From: Mesotaenium endlicherianum
Lineage: Eukaryota; Streptophyta; Zygnematophyceae; Zygnematales; Mesotaeniaceae
Direction: 5' to 3'
DNA length: 64,000 nt
NCBI GenBank assembly: GCA_009602735.1
Contig: WELA01003517.1
Coordinates: 280,730 to 344,729, forward strand
Shown here: one piece after another, positions 21,248 to 32,428 of the stretch
Layout of the letters: every line of letters starts with the position of its first letter
How positions within the stretch are numbered: the stretch's first letter is position 1
Program-made: the position numbers and the translations under genes
Notes under the pieces: model-generated
The model's input: only the letters and a program-made list of their open reading frames with translations
Database searches by the model: none
What the model was told of the DNA's origin: nothing

Positions 21248-21504
21248 TTGGTCATGATTTGCCCACTCATTGGCTATTGCAGTCGTTACCTTTTTCAGGC
21301 ATCAACTTCTTGCCTTTGAGACGGTTTTCTCTGCCACATCTGCATCATAGTAGACATTGGGTGTATTTAATTTTGCAAATTGAGCTTTTAACTCAACAAT
21401 CTCATAGCATCAAACTCATGATTGCCCTTGTAATCACCAGAGTTATCCTTTCTTTTCTTTTTACCCTTTTGCCTCTTTCGTGGCAGCATAAGCCCATGGT
21501 GGCT

Positions 21505-22665
21505 TTAAATTTGGATTCTTAGACCAACACTCATCTTCCGAGTGTCCCTTTTTGCTGCAATGTGGGCAAACTTACCCTTTGCTAGCAAATAGTTGCTTAG
21601 CATCCGGGTACAGACAATCTCTCTTTTGATGTCCTGATTTTCCGCAATTCCAACAATCTTTTGCTGTCCTAGCAATGTTGGCGTGCTTAGCAAACCTATT
21701 GAAAGACCCGCTCTTCTTCTTAAACTGAAATTCAGAGCTGTTGGCCTTAGGAGGAGAGATTCTTCCTTTTTCTCAGGAGCCATAGGCATCCCGAAAGTCT
21801 CCTTGTACCAGACTTTACCTTCCTCGACATTGCGTGCTATTTCAACAGCTTTGTCGATGTCCCAGTCGATTCCGCGTCTTGCAGATAGATGTGGCCTGAC
21901 TTCACAATCTGTCTCCTTGCCCAAGCACAACATAAACTTGTCAGCCACAATCCTGGGCTCGTAGATTCCTGCCTTTTTGGCAAGATCTACTAATCTGGAC
22001 TTAACCTCCATTGTTGTCTCATTCTTCTGACGGACAAAATGCACATACCGGTGCACCTTAAGACTGTGATCCTAAGAAAAACGCTGCTCAAGCAACTTAA
22101 AGAAACGACGCAAACAGTGTTCAAGATCCAACTGGTTATCTCCAACTTCCATATCCCTGCGACAAATAGCCAAAGCTTCCGCCTAACTAGCCTCAATGGT
22201 AGCACTGTTGCCTTGCTGCCCAGTAAATAGTGCAGCCCTGCGTGTTACTCTATCCTGGGCATTTGCAATCATTTCAGACACATATGCACACACTCTACGC
22301 AATTTTGCGACGGACCCGACATCATTATCTGGAGAGGTCGTTCTTTGTTGACCCCCGGTAAGGTGTCACATGGCCTCAGTAAGCTCTTTTGTTAGTGCAG
22401 CTAAGTCTACGCTCTCGACAGGTGCGGCAGGCACTGCTCTCCCCGACGACAAAGCGGACAAACGGGCTTTCCCAACCTCTTTCTGAAATTTTAAATCCCT
22501 TGCTTTCTTTGGCTCTCCAGATGCCCATTCCTGGGTAAGGTCCTCATCCTTCCGGAATTGACGATAGAGTAGCAAGGCATCCTTGTCCAAGTATTGAACC
22601 TGACTTATGAATGCAACAGACTGTGTGTATGAGACATCATTTTGGATCTTCTCAAAGAAGTCCAC
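21505..22665 (-). pseudogene. Element D Gag with two CCHC zinc knuckles
   Basis: The frame 22665-22366 gives an N-terminal capsid part (YLDKDALLLYRQFRKDED, EWASGEPKKARDL). The frame 22056-21505 gives VRQKNETTMEVKSRLVDLAK, DKFMLCLGKETDCEVRPHL and IDKAVEIARNVEEG, resembling the Retrotrans_gag C-terminal half. In a shifted frame two knuckles appear: CWNCGKSGHQKRDC at about 21656-21613 and CPHCSKKGHSEDEC at about 21572-21530. Several frameshifts separate the pieces. Confidence 0.72.
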
Positions 22666-22755
22666 TCAATAGATCTCATCAAACTCTTCAAACATGAGAC
22701 TATTTTCGCCAGATTGTCTGCTAAAGCATTTCGTAGGCAGCTTGAACTTAGAATT

Positions 22756-23037
22756 TTAATCCCTGTCATTACCAGCCATTTCTACAGGTGACCAGGACTC
22801 ACTGACTCTTACCCACGCGTCTTGTTCTCTGCTCAAATCAGGTGCAAATAAACGTGCGTTATAGGGATTCTCATCGTTTGCAGAGATATGGCGAGGCTCG
22901 TCTCCCAACGGCCGCTCACTCCACGGGTTGTCAGACCGCTCAGATGTCTCACTTCTTCGTGGACTTTGGTTAGAATCAGAGCTTTCTGCAGGCTCCATAG
23001 GATGATAGATCTTACCACTCCTCAACCGCATGTACAA
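22756..23037 (-). pseudogene. Element D N-terminal leader ORF
   Basis: This is a 93-codon polar frame rich in Ser, Arg, Glu and Pro (SDSNQSPRRSETSERSD), ending just upstream of Gag. It is probably the disordered Gag N-terminus. There is no family match. I keep it with element D because of strand and spacing only. Confidence 0.4.
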
Positions 23038-23039
23038 TT

Positions 23040-25011
23040 GAATTTCTCCGGGTCCTCTTCCAGGTTAAGCTCCGGCAGTCTTCACAAGGTCTCAATCCCC
23101 AATTTTCTTAGGAACTCTTGTTCACCTGAACCACTCAATTGAAGTTCTCAAAAGTAGGACAGACGTGCCCTATTTCCAAATAGGCTTTCGCCAAAGTTGA
23201 CGGTTTAACCAAGTGAACAAATTTGTAGTTTGCAAAAATTACGTCTAAGCAAATTAACACACACACACAGCACCAGTGTTCATAGGAAATCGCCCACCAG
23301 GGCTTTCGCTTAACTTTCACTGAGTCACAGCTTACAAAACTCTGAAAGTATGGCAACTATGCTAGCCTGGTTTGAGCACTTCGCCCAACACTGCGCCTTA
23401 GCAATTCTTATCGTTGGCTAGGCTCACTCACTTCTTCACTAAGAGTGCTCCTGATTAATTCCGCTCTTGCTTTCAATAATTTGACAATAGAGACTTCTAA
23501 GAAATTAGAAACTAACACAGCACTCACCATTTTATGTGCTCTCGCACGCTTGTGGTGTCCGGGTCCAACTTTACGCTAGTAATCCTTGCTACTTTCTATC
23601 AGAGATCCCTTCTTGAGAACTCCTTAACTCTAACTTTTCTATGATACAAAGAAAGGATCTTCGACCGTCGGCTGGAGATGCCTCCTTGGCTCTCCCGTAG
23701 CCTTGGGAATTCCCTTCACCTTCGCGCCCTTCTCTTTTATTCATCTCTCACTCTTGGCTCCTTCTGCTGCCTTGGCAAACGTACGCGGCAAGAATGAGAT
23801 GAGATTGTGCAACGCTTGTGCCTTACTCGGGCACCACGCATGCAGGCCTCTCCCTCTCTCTCGAGTTCCAATGCTGCGTCACACCCCTCACACAACACAT
23901 GCATGCAATCTTGAGTTTATCACTCGAGCGTCTTAACCTCTTGGTTAGCATGCAAGCCTGGGCAACGTCGCAGCCCATGTCCCTTGGGTGGCTGCTTAAG
24001 TAGTGGCAAACTCGGCCCAAGTCCAGCGACAAAGATCGCCATCCAGTCAGCGCTTCTGACTCGGCAACTTGTGCATGTCTGCAGCATGGTCAGCTTCGCA
24101 GCTGACTTGGCATTTCCTCCCGGCTCTTCAGCCTAGTCAGCTTCGCAGCTGATCTGTCAATTCTTGCAGGCCTAGCTTAGTCAGCTTTCCGGCATACTGG
24201 ACTGTGAAACCCATTCACCTCTGAGCGTCGGGTTTGACCTCACTTCTGGTCAAGTTCACTCGTCGTCTAAACTAGTGCTGACCTGTCGGTGGTCAACTGA
24301 TGGGACTGAAGTCAGCGCTGACTTCTGACCCTGGGCGGGTCGTGACTTGTGCTGCGGCACCGTCAGACGGATAGCAGTCGCCACAACCAGCCCTTACTGT
24401 CCATAATGTCATTTCACTTATACGAACTGATATTCATACTTGTCGGTTGCATTAGAACCTGCGCCTGTTATGGAGCCACCTTAGAAATTGCCGCATGTGC
24501 GGATGCTGGCGGATGCAAGATCGCGCGGCAATACATCGGTGACCGCAATTAGGATCGATCCCAATCTGCGTGTTTACTTCCAAATTTTCGTCTTTGTCTT
24601 AAAGTCGGTCGCAGTGAAATGTGCGCCTTTTACAGAGCCACATTAAGAGACTCCACGAATGGATGCAAGATTGGATCTTCAAGCAAAGAAGCCTAGTCGT
24701 GAAGCAAATTTTTTGATCTAGCTGTCTAGTGTCACAGACCATCTTAATTGCTTGAAGTGGTGCTGCAGGATCAGCGTGTACAATGGTATATTTAATCTTC
24801 TTAGAGCTGCGTTTGGATCGATAGGCTGCTGAAACCCGAGGAAGACCGAATATTGATGATCATTTCCCTTGCTCTGCCTGTGAAGGACTGTTGCTCTCCG
24901 TTTTTCATAGTCAGCAGCTAGACGGGCTCCGGACTGCCTTATTGTTGACAACAAAATGCCAGAACCTAAGGTTCTTTGACCTGTTTCGGTGCGGACGAAG
25001 TACACTTCAGT
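23040..25011. other. No gene seen; probable element D 5' region and SEC23 upstream region
   Basis: No frame looks coding. At 24089-24106 and 24136-24153 a near-identical hairpin recurs (GTCAGCT-TCGC-AGCTGA[C/T]), and GTCAGCGCTGAC lies near 24314. Similar CAGC/GCTG palindromes occur in element A's LTR. This part could contain element D's LTR, but I could not find a second copy. From about 24400 on I see nothing beyond a short minus-strand frame (25005-24718) that I cannot support. Confidence 0.4.
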
Positions 25012-25788
25012 ATGGCTCTTTCGACACCTGCCTCAAGTGAGCCTGTGGGTCAGACAAATGCCGCCCGAAGTCCGGCGTCGGCGTCTGAGCTAGACGTCGA
25101 ATCTGGGACAAGCTCTTCGAATGGTCCACCTACACTCGTGCTTCCCTTCCACAGCAGTCCAAAATACACCTCTGCCCCGTCCAGCTCATCAGTTCCTCAG
25201 GGCAAAGCGCATGACCACGGCTACCACCCACCCTCGCCTCCAACTTTTGGCCTCTCCTCTCCCTCTCGTGCAGCTGCTCCAGTGCCTCCGCCAGCAAGAG
25301 CCCAGCAGGCTTCTAGAAGTTCCCAGCAGTCCACGTCCTCAGAGTCGGTAGTCATATCCCCTGTTCTCGCCCTAGATGCTTACTCTGTCCCGAGCCTATC
25401 CCTCCCTTCGCCTGTCCCCCGGGGCCCTCCGTCGTTCTTTGAGGGAGACGATGGTGCTGCTGGGCCGGGGGTGTACGGCACGGATCTATCGGAGGACAAT
25501 CTCAACGGTGCTGAGACATCGGAGCCATTTGTGCAATTCACTGCCAGCTTGGTACGCCCCTGTCCGACCATGGCTACCATGTCGCACCCCCTCCCCTGCC
25601 CTACCCCTCCCTCCGGTGTCCTGACCAGCTCTAGTGTCAACACATATGCACACATGCACGCACGCACGCACGCACATACGCAGGCACGCACACACCAGGC
25701 ACACACGTGCACACACACGCAGACGCACGCACACGCACTCACATACGCACACGCACACGCGCACACTCACGCACACGCGCGCGCGCGT

Positions 25789-25836
<48 letters not shown>

Positions 25837-26882
25837 GCGCACGCACAAACACACGCTTACATGCATGCACGTACTTTGAGGTGACACGCACGCACGCACA
25901 CCACGGCCGACGCCGCCCGGCGATGAATCAGCGAGTAACACTACGAAGCAAGCTGCAGTGGCTGCTGCCATGGACGCGCGCCCACCTTACCTGCAGCCTG
26001 CACATATGGGACGCCCGCTCCGCTCTCACAACCAGCACAGTGCGCGCCCCAGCATGCACGCCAGCACGCGCGCCAGCTGGCATGATGGATGGAAGCCTGC
26101 AACAGCTCCCTGTGTGTCGGCGCCTCTCTCTCCCCTCCCTTTCCCCGTCGGCCCAAGACTCCCGAGCGCGCCTGCGCAGGCACGCTCGCGAAGTTGGACC
26201 GTCCTCTGGCGGCTGCAGCCAGAATGTCTACAACTGTCGCCTCCTGCCTGCTTGCCAGCGTGTGTCCCAGCCTCCATCATGCCGCTGACATTGACATCAA
26301 CAACGGCAGTGGTGCTGCTGCTGCTTCCTTTGCTGCGGCTCCTGCTGCTGCTCCTGCTGCTGCCCCTGCTGCCTCTGCTGCTGCTAATGCGGGTGCTCCT
26401 GCTGCCCCTGCTGCTGCTGCTGCTGCTTTGCGAGTGCGGCAGGTGCACAACGAGCGGCGGGTCACCAACACGGCCAGCCTCGGGGTATTCGGCGCGCTGC
26501 TCTCGCCCGTGTGCGAGCGCGCCGCCCCTCGCCCGCCCGCCATCCGCCGGCGGCCCCTCCAGTGCGAGGCCTGCGGCGCCTACTCCAACCTGTACTGCGC
26601 GCTCGTGCCGCACACGGGCGAGTGGCGCTGCGTCTTCTGCGGGCGCGGCAACTTCAGCCAGGGCGAGTACATGGTCGCGCGCGGCGAGGGCTTCGGGCAG
26701 TGGGCCGAGCTGGGGTGCCGCGTGGTGGAGTACACCGATGCAAGCGCGCGCCGGCTCTCGACGGCGTCGGAGGCGGCGGCCATGGGGGCGCCCACTGTTC
26801 TGGTGGTCGACGAGAGCCTGGATGCGCAGCCCATGCGGCAGCTGCAGGCGTCGCTGCTGGTGCGTGCCGCCTCTCCCTCTTG

Positions 26883-26940
<58 letters not shown>

Positions 26941-29900
26941 NNNNNNNNNNNNNNNNNNNNNNNNNNNNNNNNNNNNNNNNNNNNNNNNNNNNNNNNNNNN
27001 NNNNNNNNNNNNNNNNNNNNNNNNNNNNNNNNNNNNNNNNNNNNNNNNNNNNNNNNNNNNNNNNNNNNNNNNNNNNNNNNNNNNNNNNNNNNNNNNNNNN
27101 NNNNNNNNNNNNNNNNNNNNNNNNNNNNNNNNNNNNNNNNNNNNNNNNNNNNNNNNNNNNNNNNNNNNNNNNNNNNNNNNNNNNNNNNNNNNNNNNNNNN
27201 NNNNNNNNNNNNNNNNNNNNNNNNNNNNNNNNNNNNNNNNNNNNNNNNNNNNNNNNNNNNNNNNNNNNNNNNNNNNNNNNNNNNNNNNNNNNNNNNNNNN
27301 NNNNNNNNNNNNNNNNNNNNNNNNNNNNNNNNNNNNNNNNNNNNNNNNNNNNNNNNNNNNNNNNNNNNNNNNNNNNNNNNNNNNNNNNNNNNNNNNNNNN
27401 NNNNNNNNNNNNNNNNNNNNNNNNNNNNNNNNNNNNNNNNNNNNNNNNNNNNNNNNNNNNNNNNNNNNNNNNNNNNNNNNNNNNNNNNNNNNNNNNNNNN
27501 NNNNNNNNNNNNNNNNNNNNNNNNNNNNNNNNNNNNNNNNNNNNNNNNNNNNNNNNNNNNNNNNNNNNNNNNNNNNNNNNNNNNNNNNNNNNNNNNNNNN
27601 NNNNNNNNNNNNNNNNNNNNNNNNNNNNNNNNNNNNNNNNNNNNNNNNNNNNNNNNNNNNNNNNNNNNNNNNNNNNNNNNNNNNNNNNNNNNNNNNNNNN
27701 NNNNNNNNNNNNNNNNNNNNNNNNNNNNNNNNNNNNNNNNNNNNNNNNNNNNNNNNNNNNNNNNNNNNNNNCCCCCCCCCTCCCCACATGTGTGTATGTG
27801 TGTGTGTGAAAATGTGTACACATGCATGTCTGTCTTGGGTGGGGTGCTGGCCCAGCTAGGTTTGGGGTTTGAGGTTCTACATCACACGACGGGTGCGGTG
27901 CTTGGCAAGAGAGGCAGGGCGGAAGGGAGAGGGGGAGATAGGAAAGTGGAAGAGAGGAAAGGAGGAAGGAAGAGAAGAAGGGGTTGTGGCAGGGACCAAC
28001 ACTGACAGGTGGCACGCAGCTCTATCGGCAAGCGCATCCATCCACTTCCCAGGCAGATCACGCCTTGAAGGCAATCTGGCACTCTGCCTTCCTTGCACGA
28101 TGCGGCAGGGACACGCCGTGTCGTCCTCGTGAGCGAGGGGAACGGGGAGTGAGCGAGCAAGGATAGGTGGCAGGTCCAGGGCATGAAAGCGAAGAGGTTG
28201 AGGGTGATGACGCCGTTGACGATGATAATGATGGTGCCGGTGACGATGATGGTGCGAGTCTGGGACCAGTCTGACCGAGGGGGAGAGGAGCGGGGGGAGA
28301 GGGACGGCTGCGGGGCTGCAGGACCTGCTGGGCAGCCTGCCGCCGTCGCTGCGCATCGGCATTGTCACCTACGGCGCCAGCGTAGCCGTCTACGACGTGG
28401 CGCTGCCAGGTGTCGCATCCGCCGACGTGCTCCCGGGCGGCGCCCCCCTGGGGCCCGCCTCCCTCAAGGCCCTGCTTTACGGCACAGGCACCCACGTGGC
28501 GCCGCTGCACGCGTGCCTGCCAGTGGTCCAGGGCATCGTCGCGTCTCTGCGGCCCTACCGGGGCGGCCTGCCAGTTGACGAGCGTGCGCGCGCTATGGGC
28601 GTGGCCATCCAGGTGGCTTTGGCGCTTGTGCGTGGGCCCGCCTCCGAGCTCCCCCGCAGCCCGATGAAGCGCTCGGGCGGCATCAGCCGCGTGATCGCGT
28701 GTGCTGGCGGCCCCCCCACGCACGGGCCCGGGGGGGTGTCTCTGGCCGCCACGGGGGCAGCGCCGGCGACAACGGAGGAGCAGGTGTACGAGCACAGGAG
28801 CGCCGTCAAATTCATGGAGGGCCTGGGGAGGGAGGCCCGCCGGCTGGAGACTGCTGTCGATGTGCTGATGTGCTGTGGCGCGGCGGCGGCGGCGGGCGGC
28901 GGCGCGGGCAGCGGGGGCGTGTGNAGGAGTCGCAGGAGCAGGTGCGCGACCCCGCCACGGAGCAGCCCTTCCCGGAGGACCGCTCGAGCGTGCTGGAGAT
29001 GCTGGGCGTGGAGGACGGGCTGGGGCTGGCGCTCAGCTTTGAGCTGCTGCAGGACGTGCCGCACCCCTTCCTGCACTTCCAGTTCGCCACCTCCTACACC
29101 AACCTCCAGCAGCTGGGTGCGCACACACGCTCGCGCGCGCTTGCGCTCTCTCTACCTCACTCTGCCTCTCTGCCCACCGCTCCTCTGGTCAGGTTGGGGT
29201 TTGGAACTCGGGTTTAGGGGTTCCCGTTGGCGCTCTGGCCCTCCACCACTTGCCCGGCGTGCGCACACTCCCTGTCTGTGTGGCGTGCTTCCTCTCCCCA
29301 GCAGCGTGGTTGTCTCTGCCTGTGCTGTGCTGTGCAGATGAAGGGGCTGGTCTGCCTGCTGCCTGCCTGGAGCCTGCGAGTGCATACGACTGCATCGTCA
29401 TCATTCAAGCTCAGCAGTAGAAGCAGCAGCCTAGATAGAGCTTAACATTCAAACTTACATACCGCCAGTTAGCGCACGGGCGGGCAGGCAAACAGGCAGG
29501 CAGGCTGGCAGTTGGTCTGCCTGGCCTGTCAGGCAGCTTGGCTGCAGTAGAAGAGCTCTAAGTGAGCGCGCTGTCGAAGGTGGGGGCGGTGGGATGCCTG
29601 CAGGCGTGGTGCGCGTGGTGACGGTGCGCGTGCCGACAACTGGCAGCGTCACGGCGTACCTGCAGGCGGTCGACCAGGAGGCCGCGGCCGTACACATCGC
29701 CAAGCGCACGCTGCTGCTGGCGGAGTCGGCGGCGGGCGCGCGCGAGCAGCGCCGCGTCGTCGACGACCGCGTCAAAGACCTCGCCAAGCGCTTCGGCGCG
29801 CCGGCTCTGCCCGGCACCCGCCTCCTGCGCTTCCCCAAGGAGCTTCCCAGGTGTGCTTCTTGCTACCCGCTACTGCTACTGCGCCCCAGCTGCTACTGCA

Positions 29901-32171
29901 GCTCTCATCCTCTCCCCTTCCTCTCCGGCCCTCCTGCTCCCTCTGCCGGCCCCCCTCCCTTCCCCCTTCTCCTACCCCTCCCCCTTGCCCTTCTGCCCTC
30001 CCCACCCTTCTTCCCCCCTGTCCGCCCCTCTGGCTCCTTGTCCTCCTACTTCCGTTCCTCTTTTTTTGACACCCCCACCTGCTCCCCTCTCCCTCCCCTT
30101 CCCTCTGTCTCCTACGCCTCCCTCCTTTCCCACTAATTCAATTCTCCTCGCGGCCAGCACCAGGGGAGGGGGCTGGGCGGACAGGGCCGGTGAGAACGAG
30201 CAGGGGGGCTGGCTGGCACACGCGCAGTTGAGGAGGTTCCAGCCCTCCATGTGGGGAGGACGTGTAGCTGCTTTTCCTTGCGCTGCGAATTATCTTGGGG
30301 AAGCAGCGTGCAGAGGAGGGAAGCCCTGCCCCCCTGCCCCCCGCTCCCTTCTCTTTCTTTTGCTGCTGTGGAATGTGGTGGTGTGGGGAAGTGAGCATCA
30401 CTCAGGTGGGTGGGTGCGCTGGAGGGAGTGAGAGCCCTCCGCCTGCTCTTCGAGGTGTTTCCACGCAGGGAGGGCACACAGGTGTCAGCTCCAGAGATTG
30501 CGCTCCCGTGCTTGGGGGCGTGCACGTGCTCTCTCGACGGGGCCAAGAGAGCTTGCAAGTGTCACATCTCAATTGTTCCTTACGAGACGGAGGTGCTCGC
30601 TGCTGCGTTTCGGGTAGGGTAAAGGAGGGTAGGTAAGTATAGGTCAGGGTAGCGCGGGGCCTTGCCGCCTCCTGGGCTGGCTCGTTTGCCGCGCCCAGGA
30701 CTCGCCCCTGGAAGAAAGCGAATGCGATAGCGACCAGGGGCGGTTGCTGCCTCGTGCCGTGCCTGCACATGCATCTGAGGGGGATGGGCGCGGGCTCACA
30801 CGCGTACAGGCGTGCACAGGAGCTTGGCTCGCACGCGCTCCCTTTGGTGTGCACGCTCTTCTGTGTGGGTGCGCGCACTTGTGTGTGTGTGCGCGCGTGT
30901 GTGTGCCTGTCTGTGTGGATGCGTGCATGGGCGCGTGTGTGCGTAGGTGGGTAGGTGTGTGCGCGTGTGCGTATGTCTGCGTGTGCGCATGCGCGCGTGC
31001 CCGTGGGTGCCTGTATGTGTGCGCCTGTGCATGCACGCCCCCTCATCCCCTCAAATTCAATGCTAAGACGGGTGGATGGCAATGCACGCATGCTCCTCAG
31101 GCTGGCGGAGGCGCTCTACCACCTGCGGCGGGGGCCCCTGCTGGGTGGCGAGGCGGGCGGCGGCAGCGCGCACGAGGAGGACGAGCGCGCCATGCTGCGC
31201 AGCCTCTTCCTGCGCGCCACGTGTGAGCAGGCCCTGCCCATACTGGTGCCGCGCGTTTTCCTGCTCGCGCCGCCGCCGCCGCCGGGGGAGGGGGGCGCCG
31301 CCAGGTTCGCGGAGGTGCCGCCCTACGACCTGGCGCAGCAGCCTCGCGCCGCGCTCGTGCTGGACCACGGCACCGATATCTTCACCTGGCTGGTGCGCAT
31401 CAGCAGCAGAACCTGCTCCTATCGCCCTAGCTCACTTGCAAGACCTGCAGCCCGCTTGACTTGGGTCTGGAGCGGGGGCGCAAACGTGTGGGCGTGGACG
31501 TGGGCGCGGGCGGGGGGTGGGGAGGGGGGGGAGAGAGGGTCAAGCATTAGCCCAACTACCAGGCCCATGCTGCCAGAAAAGAAGCGCATGAGATCTGTTG
31601 TTGAGATGCTGCATTTTGCCCCTTGAGGGTATGGGTGTTGTCTGGGCATTCTCCTCATGTGTTGCAGACTGAGATGCTCGCGCTCTCTCGCACAAAGCAG
31701 TCTCTTATTCTCGAGGCACTCTCTTCCTATTGCGCTCGTCAGCTCCTCACATCGGCGGTGGAGGCGCCTGCAGCGCTGGTGGGCCCTGGTGGGCCCCGTG
31801 TCATGGGCGTGCAGTACCATGCAGCACACCTTTGGGGGTGCAAAGTGCGAAGGAGCCAGGCAGCCGCCGCTAGGAGCTCGCCGAGGGGTTCCCCTCATGT
31901 CGCAGCAGGCAGGGATAGTAGCAGCAGCAGCAGCAGCAGCTGGTTCCTGGCTCTGCTCTGCTCTGCTTGCCCTGCTGCTTCGTCTATACAGGGAAGCGCT
32001 CTGGCTGGGACTAGGGCCAAGGTCTATCCATGGCTGGACTGGGGCTGGGGTCAGATGAGGGTCGGATGTGTAGGCTTGAGGCGTCGGTGGGGGCCAGGCT
32101 GGCCGCTTGGGCTGGAAGTAGGGCTTGGGCAGAGCTAGGGCTAGGGTTGAAATCAGGATTACTATTGGAGC

Positions 32172-32203
<32 letters not shown>

Positions 32204-32378
32204 GGCGGCGGCGGCGGCGTGGTTGTGCAATCTTCCTTGTGCCGGTGTCTGCCTTGGGGCACATGGGTCATTTCAGATGTGTGCGCACTCGCCAGTGAGA
32301 GTGGTGCCTGGTCACAAGGAGCATGATTATTTGTGCACTGATGCTGCTCTCTCTGTGTGAGTGTGTGTGTCTGTCTCT

Positions 32379-32428
<50 letters not shown>

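Larger units (their letters stand above)
12431..23037 (-). mobile_element. Element D: Ty3-type retroelement carrying a DNA cytosine methyltransferase, split by element B
   Basis: Read on minus from 23037: Gag N-terminus, Gag with two zinc knuckles, retropepsin-like domain, C5-DNA methyltransferase domain, a poorly resolved 2-kb linker, a coiled-coil linker (17695-17198), then, across the inserted element B, RT blocks (12967-12431). The frame 21247 to about 19340 is continuous except for TAA at 20774 and TAG at 20195, 19889 and 19712, which places the protease and the methyltransferase in one polyprotein. LTRs were not identified with confidence. RNase H, integrase and the 3' end are lost or displaced by other insertions. 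The copy is inactive. Confidence 0.75.

Noticed and set aside
25634-25971. Long open frames coding His-Thr or Val-Cys repeats on both strands
   Set aside because: They are translations of a CA/TG microsatellite in SEC23 intron 1; exon phase excludes them.
25958-28015. Several 400-640 codon frames spanning the N block
   Set aside because: The Ns contain no stops, so frames run through them. The flanking real exons are in different, shorter frames.
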